A stretch of 64,000 nucleotides of DNA from an uncultured Pelagibacteraceae bacterium (GCA_902568465.1 CACFQR010000001.1:1-64000); one strand, 5' to 3'; shown: positions 36,526 to 48,942, counted from the stretch's first letter. Translations and numbers: made by a program. Notes: generated by a model not told the origin, from the letters alone.

Positions 36526-39500
36526 ATGTTTATTACCGATCTTTCCATTCGAAGGCCTGTAGTATCAGCAGTTTTTTCAATGATACTTGTAGTTTTCGGA
36601 TTATTTGTATTTTGGAAGCTGCCTGTAAGAGAATTGCCTGCGGGTTTGCAGCCGCCTGTAGTGCAAGTTCAAGTCGATTACCAAGGTGCGTCTGCAGAGA
36701 TTATTTCATCAGAAATAGTTGAAATAATAGAAGATGTCATTGGAGGTGCAGAAGGTATTGAAAATATTGACTCAACTTCTGAAAATGGAAGAGGAACAAT
36801 TAAAATTGAATTTGACACCTCAATAGATCTTGATGCTGCAACGAATGATATTCGAGATAGAGTAAGTAGGGTAGCAGATAATCTTCCAGAAGATGCTGAT
36901 GCGCCAGAAATATTAAAACAATCTGCGGGTTTCACTACAAGTATGTGGCTAGGAGTATCAAGCACTACTTGGACTGATTTAGAAATTGGAGATTATACTA
37001 GAAGATATCTTGTAGATAATTTTTCTAATGTTAAAGGTGTAGGAAGAATCTTGGTCGGCGGTCTGCGTGAACTAAGTGTAAGAATTTATATTTCTCCAGT
37101 TAAATTAGCTGCAAATAATTTGACCATACAAGAAGTTGAGCAAGCATTAAGAAAAGAAAATATAAGTCTCCCGGCTGGAAGTTTAGAAGCAACTAACATT
37201 GATTTAACAATTAATCTTGATAAAGCCTACAAAGATTTATCTTCTATAAAGCAATTACCCATAAAAAAGGTTAAAAATAGTGTGATTCGCTTAGAAAATA
37301 TTGCTGAAGTAAAATATGGTCCCGTTTCAGAAAAAACACTATTTAAAGCACAAAGTAAAGATGGAAAGCCTAATGAAAAAGTTGTCGGCATCGGTGTTTA
37401 TGCTAAAGCTGGAGCTTCTACCGTAGAATTATCAAAAAAGGTTAGGGAAAGAATAAAAGAAGTTAGAAAAAGTTTACCAGATGGATTAAAGCTAAACGTC
37501 TCATTTGATAGAGCCACATACATTAATGCCGCTATTAATGAGGTTTACAAAACTTTAGTTATAGCCTTTGTTTTAGTTGTAATAATTATCTATTTATTTT
37601 TAGGAAATTTGAAAGCTGTAATTGTACCCGCTGTAGCCTTGCCAGTCAGTTTAATTTCATCAGCATTGGGGTTATGGATTTTTGGCTTATCTATAAATAT
37701 TTTTGTTCTTCTCGCTGCAATTTTAGCTATAGGAATAGTTGTTGACGACTCAATAATAATGACAGACGCAATTTATAATAGAGTAGAAAATGGAGAAACC
37801 CCGTTAGTAGCATCAGTGAATGGGTCTAAGAGTGTTACTTTTGCAATTATTTCAACAACTTTAGTTTTGGTAGCAGTTTTTCTACCTTTAATATTTATAG
37901 AAGGAATATCTGGAACTCTTTTTAGAGAAACGGCAATTTCATTAACATTTGCAATTATTGTATCTTCTTTTGTGGCACTGACACTTTCTCCAATGTTAGG
38001 AAGTAAATTTCTCAATAAAAATACAAAAAAATCAAAAATAGTTATAAAATTTGAAAAATTTTATAAATCCTTTTTAGAGTTTTATTCAGAAACATTAAAT
38101 TATTGGATAAATAAACAAAAATTAATTGTTAGTTTTATGGTTTTTATTGTTATTGCTTCAGTTTTGCTTTTTAATTTTTCTAAAAAAGAATTGCTACCTC
38201 AAGAGGATAGAGGTGTGTACTTAGTTATAGGTAAAACTGATGAAGGATCATCATTTCAATATACAGCGGATAAAGCTGAAGAGATTGAAAGAAGACTCAT
38301 CCCTTTAATTAAAAAAGATGGTGAGTCGTATAAAAGGGTAATTATGAGAGTGCCAGGATTTGGAAGAGCAAGTAAATCCTATAATTCCTTCATTATTATA
38401 GCTTTATTAGACGACTGGAAAGACAGAGATGAAAGTGCTGTAAAGATAATGAGAAAAGCCATAGGAAAAATTGTAACTGTTCCGCAAGCTCTTGCTTTTC
38501 CAATATCGCCACAAAGTATCAGGGTTAGCAGTTATAACAAACCTGTTCAAATGGTTTTGCTGGGGAATAATTATAATCAATTAGAGAGATGGCAAAAATC
38601 GATAATGATGGAATTAAGAAAAAATAGAAACTTAGCTGCTGTAGAATCTGATTATTCTAAAAATAAACCGGAAATAAAACTTGTTATAAATAGAAAAAAA
38701 GCACAGGATTTAGGTGTTTCAATTCAATCTATAGGTTCAACGGTCAGCACACTTTTCTCTGGAAAAACTGTAACAAAGTTTAATAGGTTGGGAAAAGAAT
38801 ATCCTATTATACTGCAAGCGGATATCGAAAATAGAAAAAAAAGCGAAACCTTAAGTAAGATTTTTGTTCGTTCAGACACAACAGGAAAATTAATATCATT
38901 GGCTAACCTAGTAGAATTTAAAGAGGTTGGTGCTGCTAAAATTTTAGCACGTTATGATAGACAACGTGCTGTTACTATTAGTGCGAGATTAGTGGGCGAC
39001 TATACTCTTTCTCAAGCTTTAGATTATCTTGAAACAACAACAAATAAAAATATTCCAGATGCAAGAATAGAATGGAAAGGTAAATCGGAAGAATTAAAAG
39101 AAACTTCTAACGAATTATTTATTATATTTGCCTTAGCTTTAGTTACAGCTTTCTTAGTTATGGCAGCAAATTTTAATAGTTTTATTCACCCTGCTGTAAT
39201 TATGTTAACTGTTCCTTTAAGTGTCTTTGGTGGAATAATTTTTATTCTTTTATTTAATTCAAGCATTAATATCTTTTCACAAATCGCATTGGTAATTTTA
39301 ATTGGAATATCTACTAAAAATTCAATTTTAATAGTAGATTGGGCTAATCAGTTAAGAAGAGCTGGAAAAAATATTCAAAGTGCAGCATTAGAGGCTTGCA
39401 AAAGAAGATTTAGAGCAATTATTATGACTTCACTTTCAACAATGATTGCGATGCTCCCCTTGTTAATTGGAAACATAGGCCCAGGTGCAGGCGAAGGTAG

Positions 39501-39654
39501 TCGCTTGGCTGTAGGATCTACAATATTTGGTGGTATGCTTATATCAACCTTTTTTACACTTTATGTAACACCCACTATGTATATTCTTCTTACTAAAAAT
39601 ACAAAAAGAATTGATGCTGTTGATATTCAATTAAATAAAGAATTAAGAAGTTAA
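36526..39654 (+). CDS. RND efflux transporter, AcrB/HAE1-like
   Basis: 1042 aa; SIRRPVVSAVFSMILVVFG, DDSIIMTDAIYNR, GISTKNSILIVDWANQLR. Confidence 0.93.
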   Translation: MFITDLSIRRPVVSAVFSMILVVFGLFVFWKLPVRELPAGLQPPVVQVQVDYQGASAEIISSEIVEIIEDVIGGAEGIENIDSTSENGRGTIKIEFDTSIDLDAATNDIRDRVSRVADNLPEDADAPEILKQSAGFTTSMWLGVSSTTWTDLEIGDYTRRYLVDNFSNVKGVGRILVGGLRELSVRIYISPVKLAANNLTIQEVEQALRKENISLPAGSLEATNIDLTINLDKAYKDLSSIKQLPIKKVKNSVIRLENIAEVKYGPVSEKTLFKAQSKDGKPNEKVVGIGVYAKAGASTVELSKKVRERIKEVRKSLPDGLKLNVSFDRATYINAAINEVYKTLVIAFVLVVIIIYLFLGNLKAVIVPAVALPVSLISSALGLWIFGLSINIFVLLAAILAIGIVVDDSIIMTDAIYNRVENGETPLVASVNGSKSVTFAIISTTLVLVAVFLPLIFIEGISGTLFRETAISLTFAIIVSSFVALTLSPMLGSKFLNKNTKKSKIVIKFEKFYKSFLEFYSETLNYWINKQKLIVSFMVFIVIASVLLFNFSKKELLPQEDRGVYLVIGKTDEGSSFQYTADKAEEIERRLIPLIKKDGESYKRVIMRVPGFGRASKSYNSFIIIALLDDWKDRDESAVKIMRKAIGKIVTVPQALAFPISPQSIRVSSYNKPVQMVLLGNNYNQLERWQKSIMMELRKNRNLAAVESDYSKNKPEIKLVINRKKAQDLGVSIQSIGSTVSTLFSGKTVTKFNRLGKEYPIILQADIENRKKSETLSKIFVRSDTTGKLISLANLVEFKEVGAAKILARYDRQRAVTISARLVGDYTLSQALDYLETTTNKNIPDARIEWKGKSEELKETSNELFIIFALALVTAFLVMAANFNSFIHPAVIMLTVPLSVFGGIIFILLFNSSINIFSQIALVILIGISTKNSILIVDWANQLRRAGKNIQSAALEACKRRFRAIIMTSLSTMIAMLPLLIGNIGPGAGEGSRLAVGSTIFGGMLISTFFTLYVTPTMYILLTKNTKRIDAVDIQLNKELRS

Positions 39655-39657
39655 ATT

Positions 39658-40263
39658 TTAATATATAATATATTTTTTTCTGTCTAAACTTTTTTGACAT
39701 TCTTTTAATTGGCTTCTATAAATCTTAGATTGTTTTTCAACTTTTTTTGCAAGAATAATTGCTTTCTTATCACTCTTATAAACTTTTTTACTATAATTTC
39801 CCCAGCCTAAATAATAATTTAAATACTGTCGATAGGGATCGTTCAGCGGAACTTTATTAATTTTTTTAGTTTTTTCCATATACCAACCAATAAACATAAC
39901 GGAGTCTTTAAAACGTGTTCTTAACGCTAAAGGATTATTGGTTTCATTTTTATATAACTCCCAAGTTTTTTTAACCGCTTGTGAATAACCAAAAGAACTT
40001 GATGGTCTTTTGTAAGGTATCACTTTAAATATTTTTTGTCTTTTGGGTTTTGCCCATCTATTAAATCCAGATTCTTTGTTTACAAAAGCTAAAATTATAT
40101 GGACAGGTACACCATAAGTATCTGAACTTTTTTTAGCTGATTTATACCAAAGATAATTTTGTCCAAAAATTTTGCATGCATTTTGTGGATACTTGGGTAC
40201 AGAAGAACAGGAAGCTAAAACAAAAAAAATAATTAAAAAAAATAAATTTTTATTTAAAATCAT
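39658..40263 (-). CDS. Lipoprotein with lytic transglycosylase (SLT)-like domain
   Basis: Lipobox LASCS; ILAFVNKESGFNRWA, GYSQAVKKTW. Confidence 0.7.
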   Translation of the reverse strand: MILNKNLFFLIIFFVLASCSSVPKYPQNACKIFGQNYLWYKSAKKSSDTYGVPVHIILAFVNKESGFNRWAKPKRQKIFKVIPYKRPSSSFGYSQAVKKTWELYKNETNNPLALRTRFKDSVMFIGWYMEKTKKINKVPLNDPYRQYLNYYLGWGNYSKKVYKSDKKAIILAKKVEKQSKIYRSQLKECQKSLDRKKYIIY

Positions 40264-40564
40264 CTTTAGCTCTATCTAAAGCTTTTTGCATTTCGTCCCT
40301 AATTTCTGATTCGTTAATCTCGATTGAGGCATTCTCAAAATCTTTTTTGATTTTTCTAAAAACATCTTCTTTTCCAGCCTCCTCCATATCTGCTTTAATT
40401 ATTTCTTGTATATAAACTTTATTTTGTTCCTCATTTTTACCAAGTTTAGCACTTACAAACTCAGCTAGATATTTATTGCTTCGAGCCGCAACTTTAAATT
40501 GTAGCTCCTCATCCATCTGGAATTTTTTTTCAAAACTTTTTTTTCTATCTTCAAATGTGCTCAT
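40250..40564 (-). CDS. DUF1476 / ATPase inhibitor zeta-subunit family protein
   Basis: STFEDRKKSFEKKFQMDEELQFKVAARSNKYLAEF. Confidence 0.88.
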   Translation of the reverse strand: MSTFEDRKKSFEKKFQMDEELQFKVAARSNKYLAEFVSAKLGKNEEQNKVYIQEIIKADMEEAGKEDVFRKIKKDFENASIEINESEIRDEMQKALDRAKDDFK

Positions 40565-40567
40565 ATA

Positions 40568-40954
40568 TTATTTTAATGATAAATAAATCTTTATTGAGAA
40601 ATAAGCAACTATTACACCTAAAAAATTACCTACTAAATCAACTAATTGAAAGGAGCGATTAGGTATTATAATTTGCAAAATTTCAAGGATTATCGATAAA
40701 AAAAACATTACATAAACCAATTTGTGAAAATTTTTATGTCTTATGTAGATAAAGAAACCCAATAAAGATATAAAAAGATAACAAATAAAATGATTTATGC
40801 TTGTTCCAAAAGGATTTTTTATTATATCTGGCTGCTGCCCTAAATCACCATATAAAAAATAACCAATCAAGCTTCCCGGAAAAAGCGAAATAATTATTAA
40901 AAATAATATTAAAACGTGAAAAATAAACTTTAAAAAAGTATTAATTTTAGACAT
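40568..40954 (-). CDS. VanZ-like membrane protein
   Basis: Four TM segments, QIIIPNRSFQLVDLVGNFLGVIVAY. Confidence 0.75.
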   Translation of the reverse strand: MSKINTFLKFIFHVLILFLIIISLFPGSLIGYFLYGDLGQQPDIIKNPFGTSINHFICYLFISLLGFFIYIRHKNFHKLVYVMFFLSIILEILQIIIPNRSFQLVDLVGNFLGVIVAYFSIKIYLSLK

Positions 40955-40987
40955 ATATACAGAATACTTATAAATTATTAAAAAAAA

Positions 40988-41683
40988 ATGAATAATCTTC
41001 TACTTGTACGTCATTCAGAAAGTTTGTGGAATAAAGAACGTCGCTTTACCGGTTGGGCGGACATAGATTTAACGGAAAATGGAAGGTTGCAAGCAAAAAC
41101 TGCTGGTAAACTAATAAAAGAGCTAAATATTAATTTTGATATATATTTTACTTCAAAGCTCCAAAGAGCAATAAATACTCTTGATATAATTTTAAAAGTT
41201 CTAAATAAAACTAATGTCGAAATTGTTAAGACTTCTAATTTAAATGAAAGACACTACGGAGGATTAACTAGTTTAAATAAAGATGATATCATAAAAAAAT
41301 ATGGGAAAGACCAAGTAAAAATATGGAGAAGAAGCTTCGATATACCTCCTCCAAAAATGGAAGATGACCACCCCTATAAAAATAAAATAGACTCAAATAT
41401 AAAAGCTGAATCATTAAAAGATACCTTTGAAAGAGTGGTGCCATATTATAATGAAAAAATAAAACCTCTTATTTCGGCAAAGAAGAATATTTTAATAGTA
41501 TTTCATGGAAATAGCTGTAGGGCGTTGCTAATGCAAATTTTAAATATATCAAAAGAAAAAATAATTGAATTTGAGGTCCCTACTGGAAATCCCTTATTAA
41601 TTACATTTGATGATAATCTTAAGGTTAAAAATTATAAATACTTAGATGAAAAAAGAGCAAAAAAAATATTATTTAATATTTAA
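40988..41683 (+). CDS. gpmA: 2,3-bisphosphoglycerate-dependent phosphoglycerate mutase
   Basis: LVRHSESLWNKERRFTGWADIDLTENG, NERHYGGLTSLNKDD, FHGNSCRALLM (canonical AHGNSLR). Confidence 0.9.
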   Translation: MNNLLLVRHSESLWNKERRFTGWADIDLTENGRLQAKTAGKLIKELNINFDIYFTSKLQRAINTLDIILKVLNKTNVEIVKTSNLNERHYGGLTSLNKDDIIKKYGKDQVKIWRRSFDIPPPKMEDDHPYKNKIDSNIKAESLKDTFERVVPYYNEKIKPLISAKKNILIVFHGNSCRALLMQILNISKEKIIEFEVPTGNPLLITFDDNLKVKNYKYLDEKRAKKILFNI

Positions 41684-42358
41684 ACTTTTATAAATTTCTA
41701 AAGTACTTACATGCAAAAAATTTATGTTACTCTCTATTCCTAGCAATTCATTTTTTTCTATTAATTTGTCCCAAATCATATTTATTGAAAAAATCTTTTT
41801 GTCAATGTCGGCAAAAACTTCACGTCGAATAATTTGAAGTCCAGTGTAAATATATTTTAAATTATTTTTATTTTTTCTATTCACTAAATTATTTTTTAAA
41901 TCAAAATCTCCTTTTAAACTCTTATCAAAACTTTTTTCTTTATTAACAAGAAGTATAGAACATTTTTTTTTGCTTAAAAAAAATTTATTTTCCATTTGAT
42001 TAAGTTCATTTAAATAACTGTCATTCCATACGGTGTCTGGATTAATACACAAAAAAGTTTCATCAAAATAATTAATTGCGTTTAATATACCGCCTCCTGT
42101 ATCTAAAATTTTTTCATTTTCATTAACTATAGTTATATTTAAATTGAATTTTTTATTATTAATGTAATCTATAATTTTATCTGAAAGGTAATGAACATTT
42201 ATTATCACTTCGTTTACTCCAAACTTTTCTAAAAATTTTAAAGTATTTGATAATAAAGTTTCTTCACCTATTTTAAGTAAGGGTTTTGGGGTTTGTAGTG
42301 TTAATGGGTGAATTCTTTTGCCAAAACCAGCTGCTAGGATCATTGCTTTTTTTATCAT
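41669..42358 (-). CDS. Sugar nucleotidyltransferase, MurU/GMPP-like
   Basis: AMILAAGFGKRIHPLTLQTPKPLLKIG. Confidence 0.85.
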   Translation of the reverse strand: MIKKAMILAAGFGKRIHPLTLQTPKPLLKIGEETLLSNTLKFLEKFGVNEVIINVHYLSDKIIDYINNKKFNLNITIVNENEKILDTGGGILNAINYFDETFLCINPDTVWNDSYLNELNQMENKFFLSKKKCSILLVNKEKSFDKSLKGDFDLKNNLVNRKNKNNLKYIYTGLQIIRREVFADIDKKIFSINMIWDKLIEKNELLGIESNINFLHVSTLEIYKSLNIK

Positions 42359-43775
42359 TTTTAAATATTAAAAAATGTATAGGCCTTTTATCTACTGCCA
42401 ATGCGGCTTCTTTAACTGCCTCGCTATGTGTAGGGTGGGCATGACAAGTACGAGCTATGTCCTCTGAACTTGCTCCAAATTCCATTGCTAAGGCTAATTC
42501 GGCAATCATAGTACCTGCTACCGCACTTATAATTGAAACTCCTAAAACTTTATCAGTTTTTTCATCAACTATTATTTTTACAAATCCTTCTGTTTGATTA
42601 TTAACCTTAGCTCTCGAATTTGCTAGAAATGGAAATTTGCCAATCTTATATTTAATATTTTCCATTTTAAGCTGCTTTTCAGTTTTACCTACAGAGGCTA
42701 CCTCTGGCGAAGTATAAATTACAGAGGGTATCACATCATAATTAACGTGACCGGCTTGACCACTAATAATTTCAGCTACAGCTATACCTTCATCTTCTGC
42801 TTTATGAGCTAGCATTGGTCCCTTTGCTATTACATCCCCTATTGCATAAACATTTTTTATAGATGTTTCAAATTTATCATTAACTTTAATTTTTTTTTGT
42901 TGATCTAACAAAATTCCTGATTTTGAAATGTCTTCTCCTAAATTAGCTTTTCTACCTATAGCTACTAAAACTTTATCACTTTTAATTTGTTCTGCTTTTT
43001 TGTTTTTATTATTTATCAAATCAATAATAACTTCATTTCGAACAGTTTTAACCCCGGTTACTTTTGAATCTAATTTAAAATTAATTCCTTGTTTGGTAAG
43101 AATTTTTTTAAATTCTTCTGATATATCCTGATCCATTCCTGGAATAATATGGTCCAAATATTCAACTACTGTAACATTTGCTCCTAATCTGCTCCATACG
43201 CTTGAAAGTTCTAATCCAATGTATCCACCTCCTATAACAGTTAAATCTTTTGGGATCTTGTCAAAGGATAAAGCTCCAGTAGAAGAAACAACGTTTTTTT
43301 CGTCAATTTTTATTCCTGGAATAGACGATGTGATAGAACCAGTAGCTATCACAATATTTTTGGCAGTATAATTATTTTTTTTTCCTGACTGATCTTCAAC
43401 GGTTACGGTACCTTTAGATGAAATATAACCTTTGCCCTTTAAATGAGTAATTTTGTTTTTTTTAAATAAAAATTCTACTCCTTTTGTAAGTGTAAGTACC
43501 GACCTATCTTTATTACTCATCATTTTCGATAAATTTATTTTTGCATTACTTATTTCAATACCTAAATTATTAAATTCTTTTTGAGTTTTTTGATACATAG
43601 CTGATGAATTAAGTAAACTTTTTGATGGTATGCAACCAACATTTAAACAAGTACCTCCAAGAGTAGGTCTCGACTCAACGCATGCTGTCTTGAGTCCTAA
43701 TTGAGAACATCGTATGGCACAAACATATCCACCAGGTCCCGAGCCAATTACTATTACATCAAATTTGCTATCCAT
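42273..43775 (-). CDS. lpdA: Dihydrolipoyl dehydrogenase
   Basis: GSGPGGYVCAIRCSQLGLKTACVE, GGTCLNVGCIPSKSLL, CHAHPTHSEAVKEAALAVDKRPIHF; 3' end extends into next gene. Confidence 0.93.
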   Translation of the reverse strand: MDSKFDVIVIGSGPGGYVCAIRCSQLGLKTACVESRPTLGGTCLNVGCIPSKSLLNSSAMYQKTQKEFNNLGIEISNAKINLSKMMSNKDRSVLTLTKGVEFLFKKNKITHLKGKGYISSKGTVTVEDQSGKKNNYTAKNIVIATGSITSSIPGIKIDEKNVVSSTGALSFDKIPKDLTVIGGGYIGLELSSVWSRLGANVTVVEYLDHIIPGMDQDISEEFKKILTKQGINFKLDSKVTGVKTVRNEVIIDLINNKNKKAEQIKSDKVLVAIGRKANLGEDISKSGILLDQQKKIKVNDKFETSIKNVYAIGDVIAKGPMLAHKAEDEGIAVAEIISGQAGHVNYDVIPSVIYTSPEVASVGKTEKQLKMENIKYKIGKFPFLANSRAKVNNQTEGFVKIIVDEKTDKVLGVSIISAVAGTMIAELALAMEFGASSEDIARTCHAHPTHSEAVKEAALAVDKRPIHFLIFKNDKKSNDPSSWFWQKNSPINTTNPKTLT

Positions 43776-43783
43776 TATAAAAA

Positions 43784-45118
43784 CTAAAGATCTAAAAATA
43801 ATCTACGTGGTTCTTCTAAACACTCTTTGATAGTTTTTAAAAAAGAAACTGCTTCTTTTCCATCAATTATTCTATGGTCGTATGATAAAGCCAAATACAT
43901 AATAGGTCGTACAACAACACTACCATTTTCAACTACCGGACGATCTTTAATAGAATGCATGCCTAATATTCCTGTTTGTGGAGGATTTAGTATAGGAGTA
44001 CTCAACATACTTCCGTATATACCTCCATTAGAAATTGTAAAAGTTCCTCCCTGAAGATCATTTATAGTAATTTTGCCCTGCTTTGCTTTTTCAGAAAGTA
44101 AAAAAATATTTCTTTCTATGTCTGCAAAAGAAAGTTCATCGGCCTTTTTCAAAACTGGAACCACTAAACCTTTTTCTGTGCCTATAGCTATAGAAATATT
44201 ATAATAATTTTTATATATAATATGCTCTTTTTCTATTTCGGCGTTTACTGCAGGAAAATTTTTTAAAGCAACAACTGATGCTTTAACAAAAAATGACATG
44301 AAGCCTAATTTAACTGAATATTTCTTTTGGAAGTCTTCCTGATAGTCTGTTCTCATTTGTATGATATTTTGAACATTCACCTCATTGAAAGTCGTTAACA
44401 TTGCTGCCGTATCTTGAGCTTCTTTTAATCTTTTCGCTATAGTAATTCTTAGCCTGCTCATTTTTACTTTTTCCTCTGTTCCATGAGTAATTTTTCTTTT
44501 TGAAGGTTGGGGCATGTTACCCATTAAATTCAACAAGTCAGATTTAATTATATTTCCTTTTGGACCCGACCCTTCAATATTTGATACATCAATATTTTGT
44601 TCCTCTACAATTTTTTTAACTGAGGGTGATAAATGTTTTTTAGTTTTTGGTGGTATATACTCTTTTTTTTCTTCAATATCTTCTTGCACTAATGTGTCTA
44701 AAACTAAAGCACCGTTTGAACCTTTTTCTTCACTTTCATCAACAAGTTTTAAAGTTTCAGATTTAATATCAATTTTTTTTTTAGTTTTTTTTACATTTTC
44801 TTTAGCGGCAGTTTTAGGAGGAACATAAGTTTTTTTGTCATGTTCATTGCCCTCATCATCAGCTTCACTTTTTGTAGATTTCGTTCCGCTAACAAGACCT
44901 AATATAGCTCCAACAGCAACAGTATTTCCTTCTTTTACAGAAATTTTTGACAGTGTTCCACTTAAGGGACTCGGTACTTCTATATTTACCTTGTCAGTTT
45001 CTAACTCTACTAATGGCTCGTCTGCTTCGACATTATCATTTTCAGATTTTAACCATTTTGAAACTGTTGCCTCAGTTACAGACTCGCCCAATGATGGTAC
45101 TAAAATTTGATTTGCCAT
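43784..45118 (-). CDS. sucB: 2-oxoglutarate dehydrogenase E2 (dihydrolipoyllysine succinyltransferase)
   Basis: [61 protein letters not shown]. Confidence 0.95.
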   Translation of the reverse strand: MANQILVPSLGESVTEATVSKWLKSENDNVEADEPLVELETDKVNIEVPSPLSGTLSKISVKEGNTVAVGAILGLVSGTKSTKSEADDEGNEHDKKTYVPPKTAAKENVKKTKKKIDIKSETLKLVDESEEKGSNGALVLDTLVQEDIEEKKEYIPPKTKKHLSPSVKKIVEEQNIDVSNIEGSGPKGNIIKSDLLNLMGNMPQPSKRKITHGTEEKVKMSRLRITIAKRLKEAQDTAAMLTTFNEVNVQNIIQMRTDYQEDFQKKYSVKLGFMSFFVKASVVALKNFPAVNAEIEKEHIIYKNYYNISIAIGTEKGLVVPVLKKADELSFADIERNIFLLSEKAKQGKITINDLQGGTFTISNGGIYGSMLSTPILNPPQTGILGMHSIKDRPVVENGSVVVRPIMYLALSYDHRIIDGKEAVSFLKTIKECLEEPRRLFLDL

Positions 45119-45120
45119 TA

Positions 45121-48024
45121 CTATCTAAGTACCTTTTCTATTATTTCCTTTTGCTGTGCAAGATGTTTTTTGAGATATCCACTAGCTGGGGATGCGGCAG
45201 GTTTTCTTCCGATATATTGAACATCATTATTTTCTGCCTTTATGTAATTCAAGCTCCATTGAATATAGTTTCTTGCAGTATTCCACGCTCCCATATTTTG
45301 AGGTTCTTCTTGGCACCAATAAAATTTAGAATTTTTCTTAAATCTTTTCAACTCTTTAGCAAGCGTTTTCACGGGAAAAGGATATAATTGTTCTATTCTT
45401 ATAATAAATACTTCTTTATTTTTTATTTTTTCTCTGGCTTCAATAAGATCAAAATAAATTTTACCTGAACACATAATAACTTTTTTTATTTTTTTATCTT
45501 GATGAAGTTGAATTAAGCCATACTTTTTAAAATCTGCGTGATCATTAAGAACTCTATGAAACGTATTTTGTTTAGTAAAATCCTCCATATTTGAAGTACA
45601 TCTTTTGTTTCTCAATAGTGATTTTGGTGTCATGATTATTAGAGGTTTTCTAAAATCTCTATGTATCTGTCTTCTTAAAGCATGAAAATAATTTGCAGGC
45701 GTTGTGCAATTTATAACTTGGATATTTTCTTGCGCACATAATTGCAAAAATCTTTCTAGTCTTGCAGATGAATGTTCGGGTCCTTGACCTTCATAGCCGT
45801 GGGGAAGTAGCATTACTAAACCGTTTGCTCTAGCCCATTTTCTTTCGCCAGAGGTAATAAACTGATCTATAATAACTTGAGCTCCATTTGCAAAATCACC
45901 AAACTGAGCCTCCCAAACTACTAGAGTGGTTGGTTCTGATAATGCATATCCATATTCAAATCCAAGAACAGCCATTTCTGAAAGTAGACTATCTATTACT
46001 TCGTATCTTTTTTGATTTTTTGAAATATTGTTCAATGGAGTATAGTAAGTACTATCTCTTTGATCTCTAAGAACAGAGTGACGTTGACTAAAAGTACCTC
46101 TACCAGAATCTTGACCAGAAAGTCTGACTGGATAACCTTCGTCTAATAATGTTGCGAATGCTAATTGTTCAGCGGTAGCCCAGTCAAACCCCTTGCCAGT
46201 AGCAAACATTTTCTTTTTATTATCAAATATTTTTTTAATGGTTGGGTGAGAATTAAATTCTTTTGGAATTGATGTAATTTTCTCTCCTATTTTTTTTATT
46301 TTTTCATTAGATACACCGGTGATTCCTCTTCTATCTTTTCCTTTTTCAGGTTTATATCTTGACCAAACACCTGCATACCAATCTAATTTTGGCTTGTATT
46401 CTTTTGCTGTTTTAAACTGTTCTTCAAGAAGATTTTTAAATTTCATTTTCATACTATTAAATTCTTCTTGGGAAACAACGCCTTCTTTAATCAATTTTTC
46501 GGCATAAATATTTAATGCTGTCTTATGTTTTTTAATTTTTGAATACATCACTGGTTGGGTAAATGAAGGTTCGTCACCTTCATTATGCCCAAATCTTCTG
46601 TAACAAATAATATCTATTACTACATCTCGGTTAAATTTTTGTCTAAATTCCATTGCAACTCTTGCGCAATGAACTACTGCTTCTGGATCATCACCATTCA
46701 CATGTAGAATTGGAGCATCAACCATTTTTGCTAAATCAGATGGGTATGGAGAAGAGCGAGCAAATTTTGGACTAGTAGTAAATCCTATTTGATTGTTAAC
46801 AATAATGTGAATTGTACCTCCAGTATTGTGACCGGGAAGTCCTGACATAGCAAAACATTCAGCAACAACACCTTGTCCTGCGAATGCTGCATCCCCATGA
46901 ATTAAAATCGGAACTACTTGTCTTCTTTTTTTATCTTTATGAAAATACTGTTTAGCACGTGTCTGTCCAAGTACTACTGGATTTACAGCTTCGAGATGTG
47001 AAGGATTGTCTGCCAAAGAAATGTGGACTAAATTACCATCAAATTCTCTATTTGAAGAAGCACCTAAATGATATTTCACATCTCCAGTCGAATCGGCACT
47101 AAAAGAAGCATACTCCCCAGCAAACTCATTGAACATTCGCTTATAAGATTTTTGCAAAACATTTGCCAAAATATTTAATCTTCCTCTATGTGGTTGACCA
47201 ATTTTAATTTCTTTAACCCCGAGTTGGCCACCTCTTTTTACTAATTGCTCTAAGGCCGGTATTAAAGATTCCCCTCCATCTATACCGAACCTTTTTGTAC
47301 CAACAAATTTAACTGCTAAGAATTTTTCAAAACCTTCGGCTTGTATTAATTTATTTAATATGGCCTTTTTTCCATTGATAGTAAATTTTATTTGGGTTTC
47401 TTTTTTTTCCATTCTTTCTCTAAACCACACTTTTTCAACTGGGTCTGAAATATGCATGTATTCTACTCCAATAGTTGAACAATATGTTTTTCTAAAAAAT
47501 GAAAGAATTTCATTAATGGTTGCATATCCTTTCTCCATATATGCACCGATATAAATCTTTTTATTATAATCCTCTTTTTTGAAGCCATGATCAGATGGAT
47601 GTAAATCTTCGAGATATTTTCTTTCCATCATTCCAAGAGGATCAAGATTTGCAATAAGATGTCCTCTAATTCTATAGGCTCTTATTAATGCAATCGCTTT
47701 TACAGACTGCTCTTTCTCTTTTTCAAAATTCTCTTGTGTAATTAAATCGCCATTTTTTGGTAAATTCTGATTTTCTTCAAATACTTTTTTTGAAATTTCT
47801 TTATCTGAAATATCTTTTTTTTTAGGTGCCCAGCTTGGACCTAATATTTCTGTTTTAATTATATCTCGCTGTTCATTCAATCCATCAAAAAATTCTTTCC
47901 AGCTTTGTGGAACATTTGTTGGATTATTTAAATATTTTAAATAAAGTTGTTCAATAAATGGACTATTATTACCATGCAAAAAAGAAGTTTTTTCAAAAAT
48001 TATATTTTCCTTATTTGAAGCCAT
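45121..48024 (-). CDS. sucA: 2-oxoglutarate dehydrogenase E1
   Basis: [47 protein letters not shown]. Confidence 0.96.
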   Translation of the reverse strand: MASNKENIIFEKTSFLHGNNSPFIEQLYLKYLNNPTNVPQSWKEFFDGLNEQRDIIKTEILGPSWAPKKKDISDKEISKKVFEENQNLPKNGDLITQENFEKEKEQSVKAIALIRAYRIRGHLIANLDPLGMMERKYLEDLHPSDHGFKKEDYNKKIYIGAYMEKGYATINEILSFFRKTYCSTIGVEYMHISDPVEKVWFRERMEKKETQIKFTINGKKAILNKLIQAEGFEKFLAVKFVGTKRFGIDGGESLIPALEQLVKRGGQLGVKEIKIGQPHRGRLNILANVLQKSYKRMFNEFAGEYASFSADSTGDVKYHLGASSNREFDGNLVHISLADNPSHLEAVNPVVLGQTRAKQYFHKDKKRRQVVPILIHGDAAFAGQGVVAECFAMSGLPGHNTGGTIHIIVNNQIGFTTSPKFARSSPYPSDLAKMVDAPILHVNGDDPEAVVHCARVAMEFRQKFNRDVVIDIICYRRFGHNEGDEPSFTQPVMYSKIKKHKTALNIYAEKLIKEGVVSQEEFNSMKMKFKNLLEEQFKTAKEYKPKLDWYAGVWSRYKPEKGKDRRGITGVSNEKIKKIGEKITSIPKEFNSHPTIKKIFDNKKKMFATGKGFDWATAEQLAFATLLDEGYPVRLSGQDSGRGTFSQRHSVLRDQRDSTYYTPLNNISKNQKRYEVIDSLLSEMAVLGFEYGYALSEPTTLVVWEAQFGDFANGAQVIIDQFITSGERKWARANGLVMLLPHGYEGQGPEHSSARLERFLQLCAQENIQVINCTTPANYFHALRRQIHRDFRKPLIIMTPKSLLRNKRCTSNMEDFTKQNTFHRVLNDHADFKKYGLIQLHQDKKIKKVIMCSGKIYFDLIEAREKIKNKEVFIIRIEQLYPFPVKTLAKELKRFKKNSKFYWCQEEPQNMGAWNTARNYIQWSLNYIKAENNDVQYIGRKPAASPASGYLKKHLAQQKEIIEKVLR

Positions 48025-48066
48025 AGAAAATTAAAGTAAATTTATTTGATTATAAAATTGAAAAAA

Positions 48067-48942
48067 CTATCTTGCAAGTTTGTCGTGCAATGTTTTTCCA
48101 ATTTTTGCTGGAGATTCTGCGACAGAAATGCCACAAATTTTCATTTTTTCTATTTTATTTTCCGCACGACCCTTTCCGCCTGATATAATGGCACCAGCAT
48201 GTCCCATTCGTTTGCCAGGTGGTGCTGTAAGACCAGCAATAAATCCTACTGTTGGTTTTTTAATTTTTGAAGATTTTATAAATTCTGCTGCTTCTTCTTC
48301 TGCACTTCCGCCAATTTCTCCAATAATCAAAATTGAGTGAGTTTCAGGATCATTTAAAAAAAGTTCTAAACAGTCTATAAAACTAGTTCCATTAATTGGA
48401 TCACCTCCAATTCCAATACAAGTGGACTGCCCTAATCCTATTTGGGTTGTTTGTGCTACAGCTTCATAGGTTAGAGTACCGGATCTAGAAACTATTCCAA
48501 CTGATCCCTTCTTGTGTATATTTCCAGGCATAATGCCAATTTTGCATTCTTCTGGAGTTATAATTCCCGGGCAATTCGGACCAATTAATCTGCTTTTGCT
48601 TTTTTTTAAAGCCTGCCTAACTTTTATCATATCTAAAATAGGTATGCCTTCAGTGATACACACAATTAATTCTATTTTGGATTCTATTGCTTCAAATATT
48701 GCAGAAGCACAAAATTTTGCAGGTACATAAATCATTGATGCATTTGCTTTTGTAGTTTTTACTGCTTCATCGACAGTGTTAAAAACTGGTAGACCTAAAT
48801 GTTTTTGTCCACCTTTACTTGGAGTAACCCCCCCTACAATTTTTGTTCCATATTTTAACGCTTGCTCAGAATGAAAAGTACCATGATGTCCTGTGAAGCC
48901 CTGACAAATTACCTTTGTATTACTATCTATTAAAACGGACAT
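48067..48942 (-). CDS. sucD: Succinyl-CoA ligase alpha subunit
   Basis: [46 protein letters not shown]. Confidence 0.96.
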   Translation of the reverse strand: MSVLIDSNTKVICQGFTGHHGTFHSEQALKYGTKIVGGVTPSKGGQKHLGLPVFNTVDEAVKTTKANASMIYVPAKFCASAIFEAIESKIELIVCITEGIPILDMIKVRQALKKSKSRLIGPNCPGIITPEECKIGIMPGNIHKKGSVGIVSRSGTLTYEAVAQTTQIGLGQSTCIGIGGDPINGTSFIDCLELFLNDPETHSILIIGEIGGSAEEEAAEFIKSSKIKKPTVGFIAGLTAPPGKRMGHAGAIISGGKGRAENKIEKMKICGISVAESPAKIGKTLHDKLAR

